19,323 bases of DNA, from positions 1 to 19,323 of the forward strand of contig DNOQ01000517.1 of NCBI GenBank assembly GCA_003501665.1, read 5' to 3'. Numbering within the stretch: the first letter of the stretch is position 1; each line of letters begins with the position of its first letter. The DNA is from Bacteroidales bacterium. GTDB taxonomy: Bacteria > Bacteroidota > Bacteroidia > Bacteroidales > VadinHA17. Shown one piece after another: positions 1 to 7,791 of the stretch. The position numbers and the translations under genes are program-made. The notes beneath the pieces are model-generated. The model did no database searches, had not been told where the DNA came from, and worked only from the letters and a program-made list of their open reading frames with translations.

Positions 1-2
1 GG

Positions 3-518
3 GCGATATTCCCCGGCGTAATCGGGGGAATCAGTTTAATTGTCGCATTCTACTCGCTGCATACCCTCCCGGTAAACTATGCAGGTCTGGCTTTAATTAT
101 ATTTTCCATAATATTGTTCATTGCAGAAATCAAAGTGGTCAGCCACGGACTTTTAACCATTGGCGGAGTAATATCATTAATCCTTGGATCAATTATGTTA
201 ATAGACGCGGATTCAACCCTGGAAGTGATGAAAATTTCCTGGAAGGTCATTTTAGTGATCGTCATATTCACCGTTGCTTTCTTTGTGTTTGCAATAGGTT
301 TCGGGATCAGGGCACAAACACGGAAACCAACAACCGGAGCTGAAGGGATAATCGGTGAGACAGGTGAGGCGATAAGCAACCTCGATCCCGAAGGACAGGT
401 CAGGGTACATGGTGAACTCTGGCATGCTGAAAGCCCTGATGGTTTTATCAGCCAGGGAACAAAAGTTATTGTCACCGGTATTTCAAATCTTAAATTAACG
501 GTCAGCAAATTGAAATAA
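3..518 (+). CDS. nfeD: NfeD-family membrane protein, C-terminal part (5' end outside window)
   Basis: The reading frame is open from the first bases of the window, so only the last 171 residues are seen. They contain hydrophobic membrane segments (the FPGVIGGISL segment, then residues about 25-40 and 80-105) followed by a soluble C-terminal domain of about 60 residues starting near TTGAEGIIGE. That tail has the G-x-A/V...L-x-P-x-G-x-V...GE-x-W-x-A pattern of the NfeD OB-fold. In long NfeD proteins an N-terminal ClpP-like serine protease domain precedes the membrane part; whether it is present here cannot be seen. The gene ends 21 bases before a slipin gene, the standard partner: NfeD proteins are thought to process or assemble stomatin-like proteins in membrane microdomains. 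The internal ATG at 114 is not the true start, because the homologous frame continues upstream of it. Confidence 0.9.
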   Translation, partial: AIFPGVIGGISLIVAFYSLHTLPVNYAGLALIIFSIILFIAEIKVVSHGLLTIGGVISLILGSIMLIDADSTLEVMKISWKVILVIVIFTVAFFVFAIGFGIRAQTRKPTTGAEGIIGETGEAISNLDPEGQVRVHGELWHAESPDGFISQGTKVIVTGISNLKLTVSKLK

Positions 519-539
519 ACCAAAAAAAAGGAGATCATT

Positions 540-1307
540 ATGGAGCAGACAAGTCAAATTTTAATAATAACAGGAATATTATTCCTGTTGATGATACTGG
601 CAAGTGCCATACGTGTCTTACGTGAGTATGACCGTGGCGTTATTTTCCGCCTGGGAAGGTTGATTGGAGCCAAGGGTCCGGGACTGATACTCCTCATCCC
701 CGTGATAGACAGGATGGTGAAAGTAAGCCTTAGGACTGTTGTGATGGATGTTCCGACACAGGATGTAATTACCAAAGACAACGTCTCGATAAAAGTAAAT
801 GCTGTGGTTTATTTCCGGGTCATGCAACCCACAAAAGCTATTGTTGAAGTCGAGAACTACCTGTTTGCAACATCTCAATTATCTCAGACTACATTGCGGA
901 GTATCCTGGGGCAATCGGAGCTGGATGAACTGTTGTCGCAGCGTGAGAAGATCAATCGTGAGCTTGCAGTAATAATTGATCATCAGACTGAACCCTGGGG
1001 AATAAAGGTATCGAATGTTGAAGTGAAACACATTGACCTGCCGCAGGAAATGCAGCGTGCCATGGCTAAGCAGGCTGAAGCTGAAAGAGAGCGACGTGCA
1101 AAAGTCATCCATGCCGAAGGTGAGTACCAGGCAAGCCAGCGGTTAGCTGACGCAGCCAATATAATAAGCACAAATCCGGCAACACTGCAGCTGCGATTTC
1201 TTCAGACGCTCACCGAAGTGGCATCAGAACACAGCTCCACAATCATTTTCCCCGTTCCCCTTGATATGATCTCTCCGTTCCTCGCAAAGGAGAAAAAAAA
1301 TAGTTGA
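540..1307 (+). CDS. Slipin / stomatin-like SPFH-domain membrane protein
   Basis: This 255-residue protein has one N-terminal membrane anchor (residues about 6-24) followed by an SPFH/band-7 domain with typical stomatin segments: EYDRGVIFRLGR, GPGLILLIPVIDR, VDVPTQDVITKDNV-like and RSILGQSELDELLSQRE. A charged, probably coiled-coil stretch follows (MAKQAEAERERRAKVIHAEGE). The length and domain order match bacterial slipins, which oligomerise on the cytoplasmic membrane and organise microdomains. The ATG is preceded by AGGAG at 529-533, six bases upstream. It directly follows nfeD, so the two are almost certainly cotranscribed. The function in stress or membrane quality control is inferred from the family. 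Confidence 0.95.
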   Translation: MEQTSQILIITGILFLLMILASAIRVLREYDRGVIFRLGRLIGAKGPGLILLIPVIDRMVKVSLRTVVMDVPTQDVITKDNVSIKVNAVVYFRVMQPTKAIVEVENYLFATSQLSQTTLRSILGQSELDELLSQREKINRELAVIIDHQTEPWGIKVSNVEVKHIDLPQEMQRAMAKQAEAERERRAKVIHAEGEYQASQRLADAANIISTNPATLQLRFLQTLTEVASEHSSTIIFPVPLDMISPFLAKEKKNS

Positions 1308-1325
1308 GCTGCGAGTGAACTAATA

Positions 1326-1544
1326 TGATATCCCTACGCTCCCGGGTAATGAAGGGGAATCTTAAAGTAATTTATGGACGGACCCATTGGAGAAGCCAAC
1401 ATTGTGGTGCAGGGCAATGAACCAACATTTAAGTGCTAGGGAGGATACCACGATGCAGGTGATGCTGACCGTAGGGCTTACCATATCTCAAACCCTATGG
1501 TAAACCTGATGGCCTGGGAGGCATTCCCGCAAATGTTCCTGTAA
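1326..1544 (+). pseudogene. Remnant of a GH9-like glycoside hydrolase (active-site region)
   Basis: There is no intact ORF here. One frame reads, with in-frame stops, as a YPYAPG-like segment, then GPIGEANIVVQGNEPTF, then a TAG stop at 1437-1439. It continues at 1440 as GGYHDAGDADRRAYH and NPMVNLMAWEAFP before a TAA at 1542. The GG-[WY]-x-DAGD motif is the catalytic-base motif of glycoside hydrolase family 9, and the following residues are of the expected kind. Several more stops (near 1326-1371) and loss of frame after 1544 indicate decay rather than a sequencing slip. It is not a copy of the intact GH9 at 14657-16984: after DAGD the sequences differ (ADRRAYH against VSQSYWQ). The family call rests on this one motif region. 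Confidence 0.6.
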
Positions 1545-1860
1545 TACCTCAGATAGGGGAGCTGGCAAAAGAACGCCAGTATGTGGATGACCGTGAAATA
1601 ATTTCTTTTAACGAATTCACAATTTTTGAGACTCTGGCACATGATGCATGGTATACTGTCCTTGCCAATGGAGGGAAATGGAACGGGAAAAATCCGTTTG
1701 CGTTTTGATTTAGCAGAAGCCTTAAGCTTTTCTCCTTTTCTTATTGATAATAGCAAAAGGGAGAGAGTGGTCGGAGTTGTGGGCTTTTCCGGTAAAAATG
1801 AAGTTTTTTCAAAACATGACGACATCATCTTTGTTATCTCTTTATTTACCAGACTAAAAT
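1545..1860 (+). other. Gene-less stretch with degenerate coding-like sequence
   Basis: Downstream of the GH9-like remnant another frame is open from about 1529 to 1708. It gives a protein-like segment including REIISFNEFTIF and LAHDAWYTVLANGGKW, and a third frame stays open from about 1626 through 1928 into the start of the next gene. I cannot assign either to a family. They may be the decayed rest of the same gene after frameshifts, or part of a second fragment. No convincing ribosome binding site or terminator was seen before the ATG at 1861. Confidence 0.4.
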
Positions 1861-2487
1861 ATGACGTATTCAGAAAAAAAGCTTTACAATACTGCCTTTC
1901 TGCTGAGTCTTTTTACCATCTTCTATAATATTCTTGAAGGGATAATATCTGTAATATTTGGTATCGAAGATGAAACTCTTAGTTTATTCGGATTTGGTGC
2001 CGACAGCTTTATTGAAGTGATTTCAGGTATTGGCATTGCAGGGATGATAATACGGATAAGAAAAAACAGCGGCAGTCCCAAGAGCAAATTCGAAATTAAT
2101 GCATTGAGAATAACAGGAACATCATTTTATCTTTTATCAGCTGTATTGATTGCCGGGATTGTCTTCACTGTCCTTAACCATAAAAAACCCTCAACCACTA
2201 TCTGGGGAGTAATAATATCGCTGGTATCAATTGCTGTAATGATCTGGCTTATGAAAGCAAAAAAGAGGGTTGGGAAAAAGCTTGATTCAGATGCCATTAA
2301 GGCCGATGCCAACTGTACAAAAGTATGTGTTTATATGTCATTGGTTTTGCTTGCATCCAGTGGGATATATGAACTTACCGGGTTTACTTATGCAGATGCC
2401 ATCGGAGCCGCCGGACTTGCATATTTTTCTGTATCTGAGGGCAAAGAAGCCTTTGAAAAGGCAAAAGGGAAGGAATGTGAATGCTAA
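1861..2487 (+). CDS. Divergent cation-efflux (CDF)-type membrane transporter
   Basis: This 208-residue protein has about six predicted membrane segments (near residues 12-34, 44-64, 84-104, 112-131, 153-170 and 175-191). It resembles the membrane part of cation diffusion facilitators but lacks the usual cytoplasmic C-terminal domain, so it is shorter than the roughly 300-residue norm. The second segment carries ADSFIEVISG, where D48 and E52 match the metal-binding Asp pair of CDF helix 2. The fifth segment carries ADANCTKVC, where C152 and C156 sit in place of the usual His/Asp pair. The protein ends with KECEC. These features suggest export of a thiol-liking metal, which is an inference. The ATG at 1861 has no clear Shine-Dalgarno sequence. 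Upstream is decayed DNA; downstream is a convergent gene, so it seems to be transcribed alone. Confidence 0.75.
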   Translation: MTYSEKKLYNTAFLLSLFTIFYNILEGIISVIFGIEDETLSLFGFGADSFIEVISGIGIAGMIIRIRKNSGSPKSKFEINALRITGTSFYLLSAVLIAGIVFTVLNHKKPSTTIWGVIISLVSIAVMIWLMKAKKRVGKKLDSDAIKADANCTKVCVYMSLVLLASSGIYELTGFTYADAIGAAGLAYFSVSEGKEAFEKAKGKECEC

Positions 2488-2660
2488 AGAACGGGAAATA
2501 AAAGTGAAATAATAACGGATATATTCAAACATCGGAAGGAGGTCAATAGGCCTGTTCGGAGAGTGTTTCTTCCCTTACCCATTTCACGGTCTCCTTAAAA
2601 CATAATGAAGGCTTTTTTACAGGCCTTGCTAAATTGATTTTCAGAGATATCTGAATGTTG

Positions 2661-3176
2661 TTATCCCGGCACTTCAATTTCAGTCGGGTCGTCAGGATTA
2701 TCTGCAAGAAACCAGTCATCTTCTGATAATATCGATTCGCTGGAAATTCTGTAAATATCCGCCTTCATGTATTTTCCTTCGGCAGATACGGCAATCTCCC
2801 CGTTTGGGAGCACAATTTCTCCTGTGCCTTCAAAAAAACGGTTCCCTTCCCTTGTTACCCGTCCTATAATTTTCAATTCCTGTCCCAGTGGTATGGGCTT
2901 CCTGAATCTGGTTTTCAACTCCAGTGTCACACCCCATATTTGTTCATCTTTACCGTTACAAATGGATCTGCCGATTGTTTCGTCAAGAATAGTGGCTGCA
3001 ATGCCTCCATGCATCCTGCGCGGATAACCCTGATGCTGATCGGAGGGCCGTATCAAGGCAACCAGTTCGTTAGTGTCGGTTTCGTAGAAACTGGCGTGCA
3101 GCCCGAAGTCATTCTTCTCTCCGCATACAAAGCACATTTTGGATATATGTTGCTTTTTCAGGACTTTATGTTTCAT
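2661..3176 (-). CDS. PaaI-like hotdog-fold acyl-CoA thioesterase
   Basis: This is a 171-residue protein with a single 4HBT hotdog domain. The diagnostic segment HGGIAATILDE lies at residues 56-66, covering the start of the hotdog helix with D65 and E66 as candidate catalytic acids. It is preceded by CFVCGEKNDFGLH (residues 15-27), an N-terminal motif common in this PaaI subgroup, with a CxxC at 15-18. Such enzymes hydrolyse acyl- or aryl-CoA esters in the cytoplasm; the substrate cannot be predicted. About 25 residues at the C-terminus are acidic and extend past the fold. It is transcribed divergently from the NlpC/P60 gene and convergently with the CDF-like gene, so it appears monocistronic. 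The start is the ATG at 3176. Confidence 0.85.
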   Translation of the reverse strand: MKHKVLKKQHISKMCFVCGEKNDFGLHASFYETDTNELVALIRPSDQHQGYPRRMHGGIAATILDETIGRSICNGKDEQIWGVTLELKTRFRKPIPLGQELKIIGRVTREGNRFFEGTGEIVLPNGEIAVSAEGKYMKADIYRISSESILSEDDWFLADNPDDPTEIEVPG

Positions 3177-3388
3177 CCGCTTCTAAAGTTATGGGGCAAA
3201 AATAGATGATTTGGTTGGATTGTTTGCGACCGGCTGGAGACTGCCAGGGTTATCCGCTTTTGTAACCATAATACATAATTCATATTTTTACCTACCTTTA
3301 ATCCTGATGTTCAGGATAAAGTACTGTGAGGTTCAGAGGAAAAGTTATTGTTGCTACAAAACCCGGCGGAGCCATCGGAGCTGAATTT

Positions 3389-3970
3389 ATGATGATGAAA
3401 GTTTTTAATGAAACCAATAGTAAGTTAATGGTTTTGTTTGTTGTCGCTTGTCAGCTGATAAGCGCTTCTTGCCAAAGGCAACTTTATCCTGGACAATCGT
3501 TTCAGAATATCGAAAACAGCGCTGAAAGAAAAAAGCTTAACGATTTCCTGAATTCCGGCGCTGAAAAGCATTTAGATACCAAAACTGCCAGCGCTGATGC
3601 AATCATTGAGACCGCTGAGCAATATATTGGAGTGCCTCATTGCATGGGCGGAACAACAATGAAATGCATGGATTGTTCCGGATTGCTGGTAACGGTTTTC
3701 GCAAAACAGGGTATTACCCTGCCCCATAACTCGGAAGAACAAGCCAGGTACGGTAAGATAATAAGCCGGATTGATGAACTCAGAAAAGGGGATCTGGTCT
3801 TTTTCATCAGAACTTATGAAACAAGTCACTTCATCACCCATTCAGGGATCTTCGCCGGGAGCAGTAAATTTATCCATGCTTCTTCAAAAAATGGGGTAAT
3901 AATCACTTCGATGAATGATCCCTGGTGGAACCAGAGATTTGTTTTCGGAACAAGGGTGTTAAAGCAGTGA
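3389..3970 (+). CDS. NlpC/P60 cysteine peptidase, secreted or lipoprotein
   Basis: This is a cell-wall hydrolase of the NlpC/P60 family, which cleaves peptide links in peptidoglycan stem peptides. From the ATG at 3389 the protein has 193 residues. A hydrophobic signal segment (LMVLFVVACQLISASC) ends in a possible, non-canonical lipobox Cys. The domain then shows the catalytic Cys in MDCSGL (residue 96), a His in THSGIF (151) and a second His in FIHASS (163), the expected triad. The frame is open further upstream to 3326, but a CGGAG sits at 3376-3380, about eight bases before 3389. Starting there puts the signal peptide at the N-terminus; ATGs at 3392 and 3395 are equally possible. The YjbR-like gene starts 19 bases downstream, so the two are probably cotranscribed. 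Confidence 0.88.
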   Translation: MMMKVFNETNSKLMVLFVVACQLISASCQRQLYPGQSFQNIENSAERKKLNDFLNSGAEKHLDTKTASADAIIETAEQYIGVPHCMGGTTMKCMDCSGLLVTVFAKQGITLPHNSEEQARYGKIISRIDELRKGDLVFFIRTYETSHFITHSGIFAGSSKFIHASSKNGVIITSMNDPWWNQRFVFGTRVLKQ

Positions 3971-3989
3971 ATTGTTAAACCAGCCGCTT

Positions 3990-4334
3990 ATGAATGTCGA
4001 GGTCCTGAGAGAATACTGTATTTCGAAAAAGAATGTCACCGAAGGCTTCCCGTTTGGTGATGACACGCTTGTTTTCAAAGCCGGAGGAAGGATTTTTGCC
4101 ATGGTAAACCTCGAAGGCGACCTGAGTATAAATCTAAAATGCGATCCGGTTCTGGCCATTGAATTAAGGGAAAGGTACTCATCGGTAATGCCAGGATATC
4201 ATATGAACAAGAAACACTGGAATACTGTTTATATTGACGGATCAGTTCCGGATAAGGAAATCTTTTCATGGGTCGACCACTCCTATGATCTTGTATTGAA
4301 ATTGAAAAAAAGTAATCTGATAATCTTCAAATAA
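3990..4334 (+). CDS. YjbR/MmcQ-family protein (CyaY-like fold)
   Basis: This 114-residue protein begins MNVEVLREYC and contains VTEGFPFGDDTLVFKAGGRIF and GYHMNKKHWNTVYIDG in separate segments, the typical pattern of the YjbR/MmcQ family (formerly a DUF, CyaY-like or double-wing fold, implicated in DNA binding in some members). The frame is open from a TTG at 3972, but family members start at the ATG equivalent to 3990. The molecular role is unknown. It follows the NlpC/P60 gene closely on the same strand; no functional link is known. Confidence 0.85.
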   Translation: MNVEVLREYCISKKNVTEGFPFGDDTLVFKAGGRIFAMVNLEGDLSINLKCDPVLAIELRERYSSVMPGYHMNKKHWNTVYIDGSVPDKEIFSWVDHSYDLVLKLKKSNLIIFK

Positions 4335-5025
4335 TCTTTGAATAAAGGCCGAACGGCTCAATGTGGCCAGGACGTACGACCCATGTACCTTTCTCCACCT
4401 GAACGGATATCACCATTATTTCACCCGGTAAAGTGCAGCGGTCCCAATTGTCTTGCCATCTGGTAATGTTTCAATGGCTAATAAACAGAAGTCAGAAAAG
4501 CAATCCGCTTCTCTGGAAATCTTCATACACCTGTTACTTTATCCGTATTCCGGCGAAAAAATATCCTTTGCCATAGATATCTATAGTTCAAGAAATTAAC
4601 TAAGAACTGAGTCTGAAGAACAATTGCTCTCAATTAATTTCTGCCGTACAATCATGTTGGATATCTTTCCTGATTCCCTAATCTTCATACGCATCTTTTT
4701 GTTAATCACTCTCTTAATGTTTTCCAGTGCAGTGCTGGTTGAATGAGATCCCTCGCCTCCCATAACCTCACTGCGCCATGTCATCCCGCATCCCGGCTGC
4801 TTACGGGATGCGGGATCTCCTCAACCAGTACTGAATTGCCGGGATAAGTTTAACCACTTCTGCAACACCCATAAGTACATAAGCCTGATACTCTGTCCGG
4901 ATTCCGCCTGAAGGACAATCATTTTAAAATCTCAATAGCTCATGTGATTAACTTGGGTTTTTGACGGCTGATTCCTACCCGCTGGAGGAGATCAGGGAGT
5001 CGGCTTTTGTAATATTTTACCCGCC
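4335..5025. other. Gene-poor intergenic stretch of about 690 bp
   Basis: There is no convincing intact gene here. It lies between a plus-strand gene and the end of a minus-strand operon, and contains the perfect hairpin at 4783-4816. On the minus strand two short open stretches look protein-like. Positions 4526-4416 have an ATG and end LPDGKTIGTAALYRVK before TAA. Positions 4923-4801 have no ATG and read like YVLMGVAEVVKLIPAIQYW before a TAA that falls in the hairpin loop. Both are far too short to identify and may be remnants or chance. No promoter or terminator was clear. Confidence 0.5.
4783..4816. repeat. Perfect 13-bp inverted repeat (REP-like hairpin)
   Basis: The left arm ATCCCGCATCCCG (4783-4795) and right arm CGGGATGCGGGAT (4804-4816) are perfect complements around an 8-base loop. 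Neither strand has a T-run after the stem, so it does not look like a canonical rho-independent terminator. The arms are also internally repetitive (ATCCCG twice), as in dispersed palindromic elements. Only one copy is seen in this window. Confidence 0.85.
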
Positions 5026-6339
5026 TCAATCGGAATTTTTCCTGTAATAGATAGTCTTGTTGTTCCAGTCCCTCGCTATCAGAACACCGTTATGATCAAT
5101 GAAAAGGTTGTTCAGCTCATTATTTGTCCAGTAAACCTCATAATGCTCAAGATCGTACGATTTCAGGATGCCATAACCGGGAACAAGTATGTAATAATAA
5201 TCATCCCATTTGTTGAAAATGTTATCCATTGTGGTTCCAAACTGTGGAAAACATCCAAATAACCTGGTGAAAGTGGTTCCCATGTCGGTGGATTTAAAGA
5301 TTGCAAATCCGCCATCCTGATTGCAAATGAAAATTTCCTCCCTGTCGTTCACATATAACTTGGTGGATGCCCCGGGGGTGGCAATTTGTGTCCAGGTCAA
5401 TCCATTGTCGTCAGACCGGTTCAGACTGCAGCAATTGGATCCATGAAACAAAAGGGTGCCGCTTTTAAGCCGGAAAACATCACCGTAACCAAAAGCTGAC
5501 AAGTTGCTGCCAGCTGTCTGCCAGGTAACCCCTCCGTCGGCTGAGAAGACAGTGGGATATTCAAACTTGAAAACCCAGATGTAATCATCATTTGCCACAT
5601 CCATGCTTACATAATAAGGATTGTCGGGAAATGGTTTGGCGCACTTTTGCCACGACACTCCATGATCACTGCTTTTCACAATTTCTCCATTCCATGTACT
5701 CACGTAAAATATACCCTTGCTGTCAATTTCAATGGTCCGGGGTGATTCCAGGACCGGATCAGTTACCTTCTCCCATAAATAATACTTTTCTCCCTGCTTG
5801 TAAAGGCTGCCGTTTGAAATCATAAGTGTTACTCCGGCGACGGTATCCGCCGCAAGATCAGTGATAGTACCATCCGGGTTTTCTGAAACAGCATCCCACT
5901 CGTTTTCCCTCAGGGTGATGGCAGTAAGAAAAACCGAGGTCATATACTCACCGTTTGTCCAGAGGATATCAGCTATGAGTTTATGATTAAGGGAATTGGG
6001 TCCAAGGGTCCATTCATTAGTAATTCTGGCAGCATCTTCTGTAAGAACTGTTTCCCGGCCGATCGAACCGCCTCCCTCCGTCACGGTAAAAGTAATTTTG
6101 AAAGGTGTAGCGACAGATTCCTTATTGTTGTGAATCTGAAGGGCAACATCAATCTTTTCACCCGGATTGTATTTTTGTCCCTGTTGATTCTCAAAGATAA
6201 ATGAGTAACTTTCAAGCAATTCCATCGAAGGATCGGGACTGCAAAAGGGTATTATAACAAGCAATGATGAAAGGAGCAGAATCCCCAGGCGGGATTTCCG
6301 GTTTTTACGAGCTGTATACTGCAGTTTATGAAAATCCAT
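5026..6339 (-). CDS. Exported BNR/Asp-box beta-propeller protein
   Basis: From the ATG at 6339 this is a 437-residue protein with a basic N-terminus and a hydrophobic export segment (residues 18-32) ending at Cys33, perhaps a lipoprotein anchor although PFC is not a standard lipobox. An Ig-like or beta-sandwich region occupies about residues 38-145. A propeller region follows with Asp-box motifs: SSDHGVSW (about 223-230), SADGGVTW (266-273), SDDNGLTW (309-316) and a weaker STDMGTTF (350-357). These motifs are structural and occur in sialidases and non-enzymatic propellers, so no catalytic role is implied. The frame is also open from a GTG at 6363 that overlaps the barrel gene's stop, but the ATG leaves a normal 20-base gap. 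It is the second gene of a pair with the barrel protein. Confidence 0.8.
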   Translation of the reverse strand: MDFHKLQYTARKNRKSRLGILLLSSLLVIIPFCSPDPSMELLESYSFIFENQQGQKYNPGEKIDVALQIHNNKESVATPFKITFTVTEGGGSIGRETVLTEDAARITNEWTLGPNSLNHKLIADILWTNGEYMTSVFLTAITLRENEWDAVSENPDGTITDLAADTVAGVTLMISNGSLYKQGEKYYLWEKVTDPVLESPRTIEIDSKGIFYVSTWNGEIVKSSDHGVSWQKCAKPFPDNPYYVSMDVANDDYIWVFKFEYPTVFSADGGVTWQTAGSNLSAFGYGDVFRLKSGTLLFHGSNCCSLNRSDDNGLTWTQIATPGASTKLYVNDREEIFICNQDGGFAIFKSTDMGTTFTRLFGCFPQFGTTMDNIFNKWDDYYYILVPGYGILKSYDLEHYEVYWTNNELNNLFIDHNGVLIARDWNNKTIYYRKNSD

Positions 6340-6359
6340 CTGGCAATGTTTTAATGAGT

Positions 6360-7733
6360 TCACTTCACAACTTTGACAGGGACCCTGATCCCGATACGTA
6401 ATGAGAGAGAACTGTTTTCAAAAACAGTTCCTTCGTTATAGAATGATCCGTTATCAGGCAGGTACGAATCGTCATATACTTCTCCGAAACCTCTGCGGTA
6501 CTGTAACCCGCACTCCAGGGCCAGGCGCCCGAATAAAGGAGTTGCCATACCTCCTTCAATTATCCAACCGAAATTGTTATCCTTTATTGCTCCTTCCATA
6601 TCATCATAAACGATCCTTCTGTACCTGCTGTACGTTCCCGAACTCTCAGGATTATAGTACACTGTCCCCTTACACCTTGCATTCAGCTTTATTCCCGCAA
6701 AGGGCCCGGTGTTAATGAAAAACCTGCCTCCATTGCCGGGATGAAAACTTATCAGCAGAGGAACAGTAAGATAATCAACACTTGTTTTTGTATTCACCTG
6801 GTAATATGCTTCACCGGATTTTATATACCGGTTAAATGAATCACTTGAGTCTTTGAGTGAATATCCTGTAACGTCAAAGGTCACACCGGTGCGAAATGAC
6901 GTGTTCGCTGACAAGCGGTAGTTGACAAGGAATCCAAACGAGGGCCCGTAATTCATAGAGTATCTCTCCTTGTCCCTGTCACCTGAATTCCATGAGGCAT
7001 TTATTCCTCCGGTATAAATGAGATAGATTTTTTCTGATACACTATCCTGTGTCTGATAATCAGCATTACCTCCTTTGCTTTTCAGAAACCCTTTCCAGGC
7101 CAGTCCGAACGTGAAATCCATTGAACCATGACGGGATTCGTTAAAATTGTCAATTCCTTTGCGGCCGGTTAAATATCTGGTATTCAATGAGGCTTCCAGC
7201 CTGTCGGTGAGAGGCAGCGATAATCCGAGGGAATACAGATAGCCAAAATCGTACTTGGATGGTTTGTAGTCAATATTATTGTAGGTTTCGCTATGATCAA
7301 CCAGAAATGCATTGTAGATCCCTGCCATAAGATCGAGACGCGGAACAGAGGGAACCGATAACCGCATCTGGGCGGGAAAAGAAATAAAGCTGCAGTCCGT
7401 AAATTCATTGAAAGAATAGTATGGTCCGGGCCAGAATGACGAGCTGTACCCAGGAGGATAGTACCCGTAGTCCTGGTAGACTGTAATATGTTCGTAATTC
7501 AGTGTCGAATAATTTATTCCCGTGCGGAATCCAAAAATCCTGTTAAATGAATAATCAACATAAAGTCCCTGAACAGGACCCGGTTTGAATTTCCACTTTC
7601 CAGAGTTGGTACCTGCATGAATGTCGGAGATATTTACACCACCATAATATCCGGCAGTGACCTTCTGGGACCACCCGGCGGTGCAATACATAAACAAAAA
7701 GATTGAAATCAGCAGAAATATGGGCTTTTTCAT
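6360..7733 (-). CDS. Outer membrane beta-barrel protein with two tandem PorT-like domains
   Basis: This 457-residue protein has a signal peptide (MKKPIFLLISIFLFMYCTAG, cleaved near WSQ). The mature part is made of alternating aromatic/glycine beta-strands ending in RIGIRVPVKVVK, typical of small Bacteroidota barrels (OMP_b-brl type). The pattern occurs twice. GYYGGVNIS (28-36) matches IYTGGINAS (239-247), and YSFNRIFGFRTGINYS (61-76) matches YRLSANTSFRTGVTFD (272-287), both offset by 211 residues. A hydrophilic linker (about 218-233) joins the halves. This suggests duplication of an ancestral barrel of about 200 residues. It is cotranscribed with the downstream propeller gene, so the propeller could sit at the surface with it; that is inference. 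Confidence 0.85.
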   Translation of the reverse strand: MKKPIFLLISIFLFMYCTAGWSQKVTAGYYGGVNISDIHAGTNSGKWKFKPGPVQGLYVDYSFNRIFGFRTGINYSTLNYEHITVYQDYGYYPPGYSSSFWPGPYYSFNEFTDCSFISFPAQMRLSVPSVPRLDLMAGIYNAFLVDHSETYNNIDYKPSKYDFGYLYSLGLSLPLTDRLEASLNTRYLTGRKGIDNFNESRHGSMDFTFGLAWKGFLKSKGGNADYQTQDSVSEKIYLIYTGGINASWNSGDRDKERYSMNYGPSFGFLVNYRLSANTSFRTGVTFDVTGYSLKDSSDSFNRYIKSGEAYYQVNTKTSVDYLTVPLLISFHPGNGGRFFINTGPFAGIKLNARCKGTVYYNPESSGTYSRYRRIVYDDMEGAIKDNNFGWIIEGGMATPLFGRLALECGLQYRRGFGEVYDDSYLPDNGSFYNEGTVFENSSLSLRIGIRVPVKVVK

Positions 7734-7791
7734 CTGGTAAACAGGTTATGAGGGCTGTAGAAATCAGCGCAACTATTGTGCCGAAGTTTCT

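Noticed and set aside
1478..1828. A 116-codon minus-strand ORF in the decayed region.
   Set aside because: It is antisense to the coding-like remnant, has a low-complexity Ser/Lys/Pro composition and no motif; treated as a shadow.
2536..2626. An AAGGAGG ribosome-binding-like site near 2536 and an 8-bp inverted repeat AGGCCTGT / ACAGGCCT (2548-2555 and 2619-2626).
   Set aside because: No start codon follows the AAGGAGG at a usable distance and no ORF of meaningful length follows. The inverted repeat has a 63-base spacer and a self-palindromic core, so it could be chance.
4327..4416. A 29-codon minus-strand ORF whose ATG overlaps the stop of another short ORF (TAATG).
   Set aside because: It is very short, overlaps the end of the YjbR-like gene, and has no recognised motif; most likely chance.
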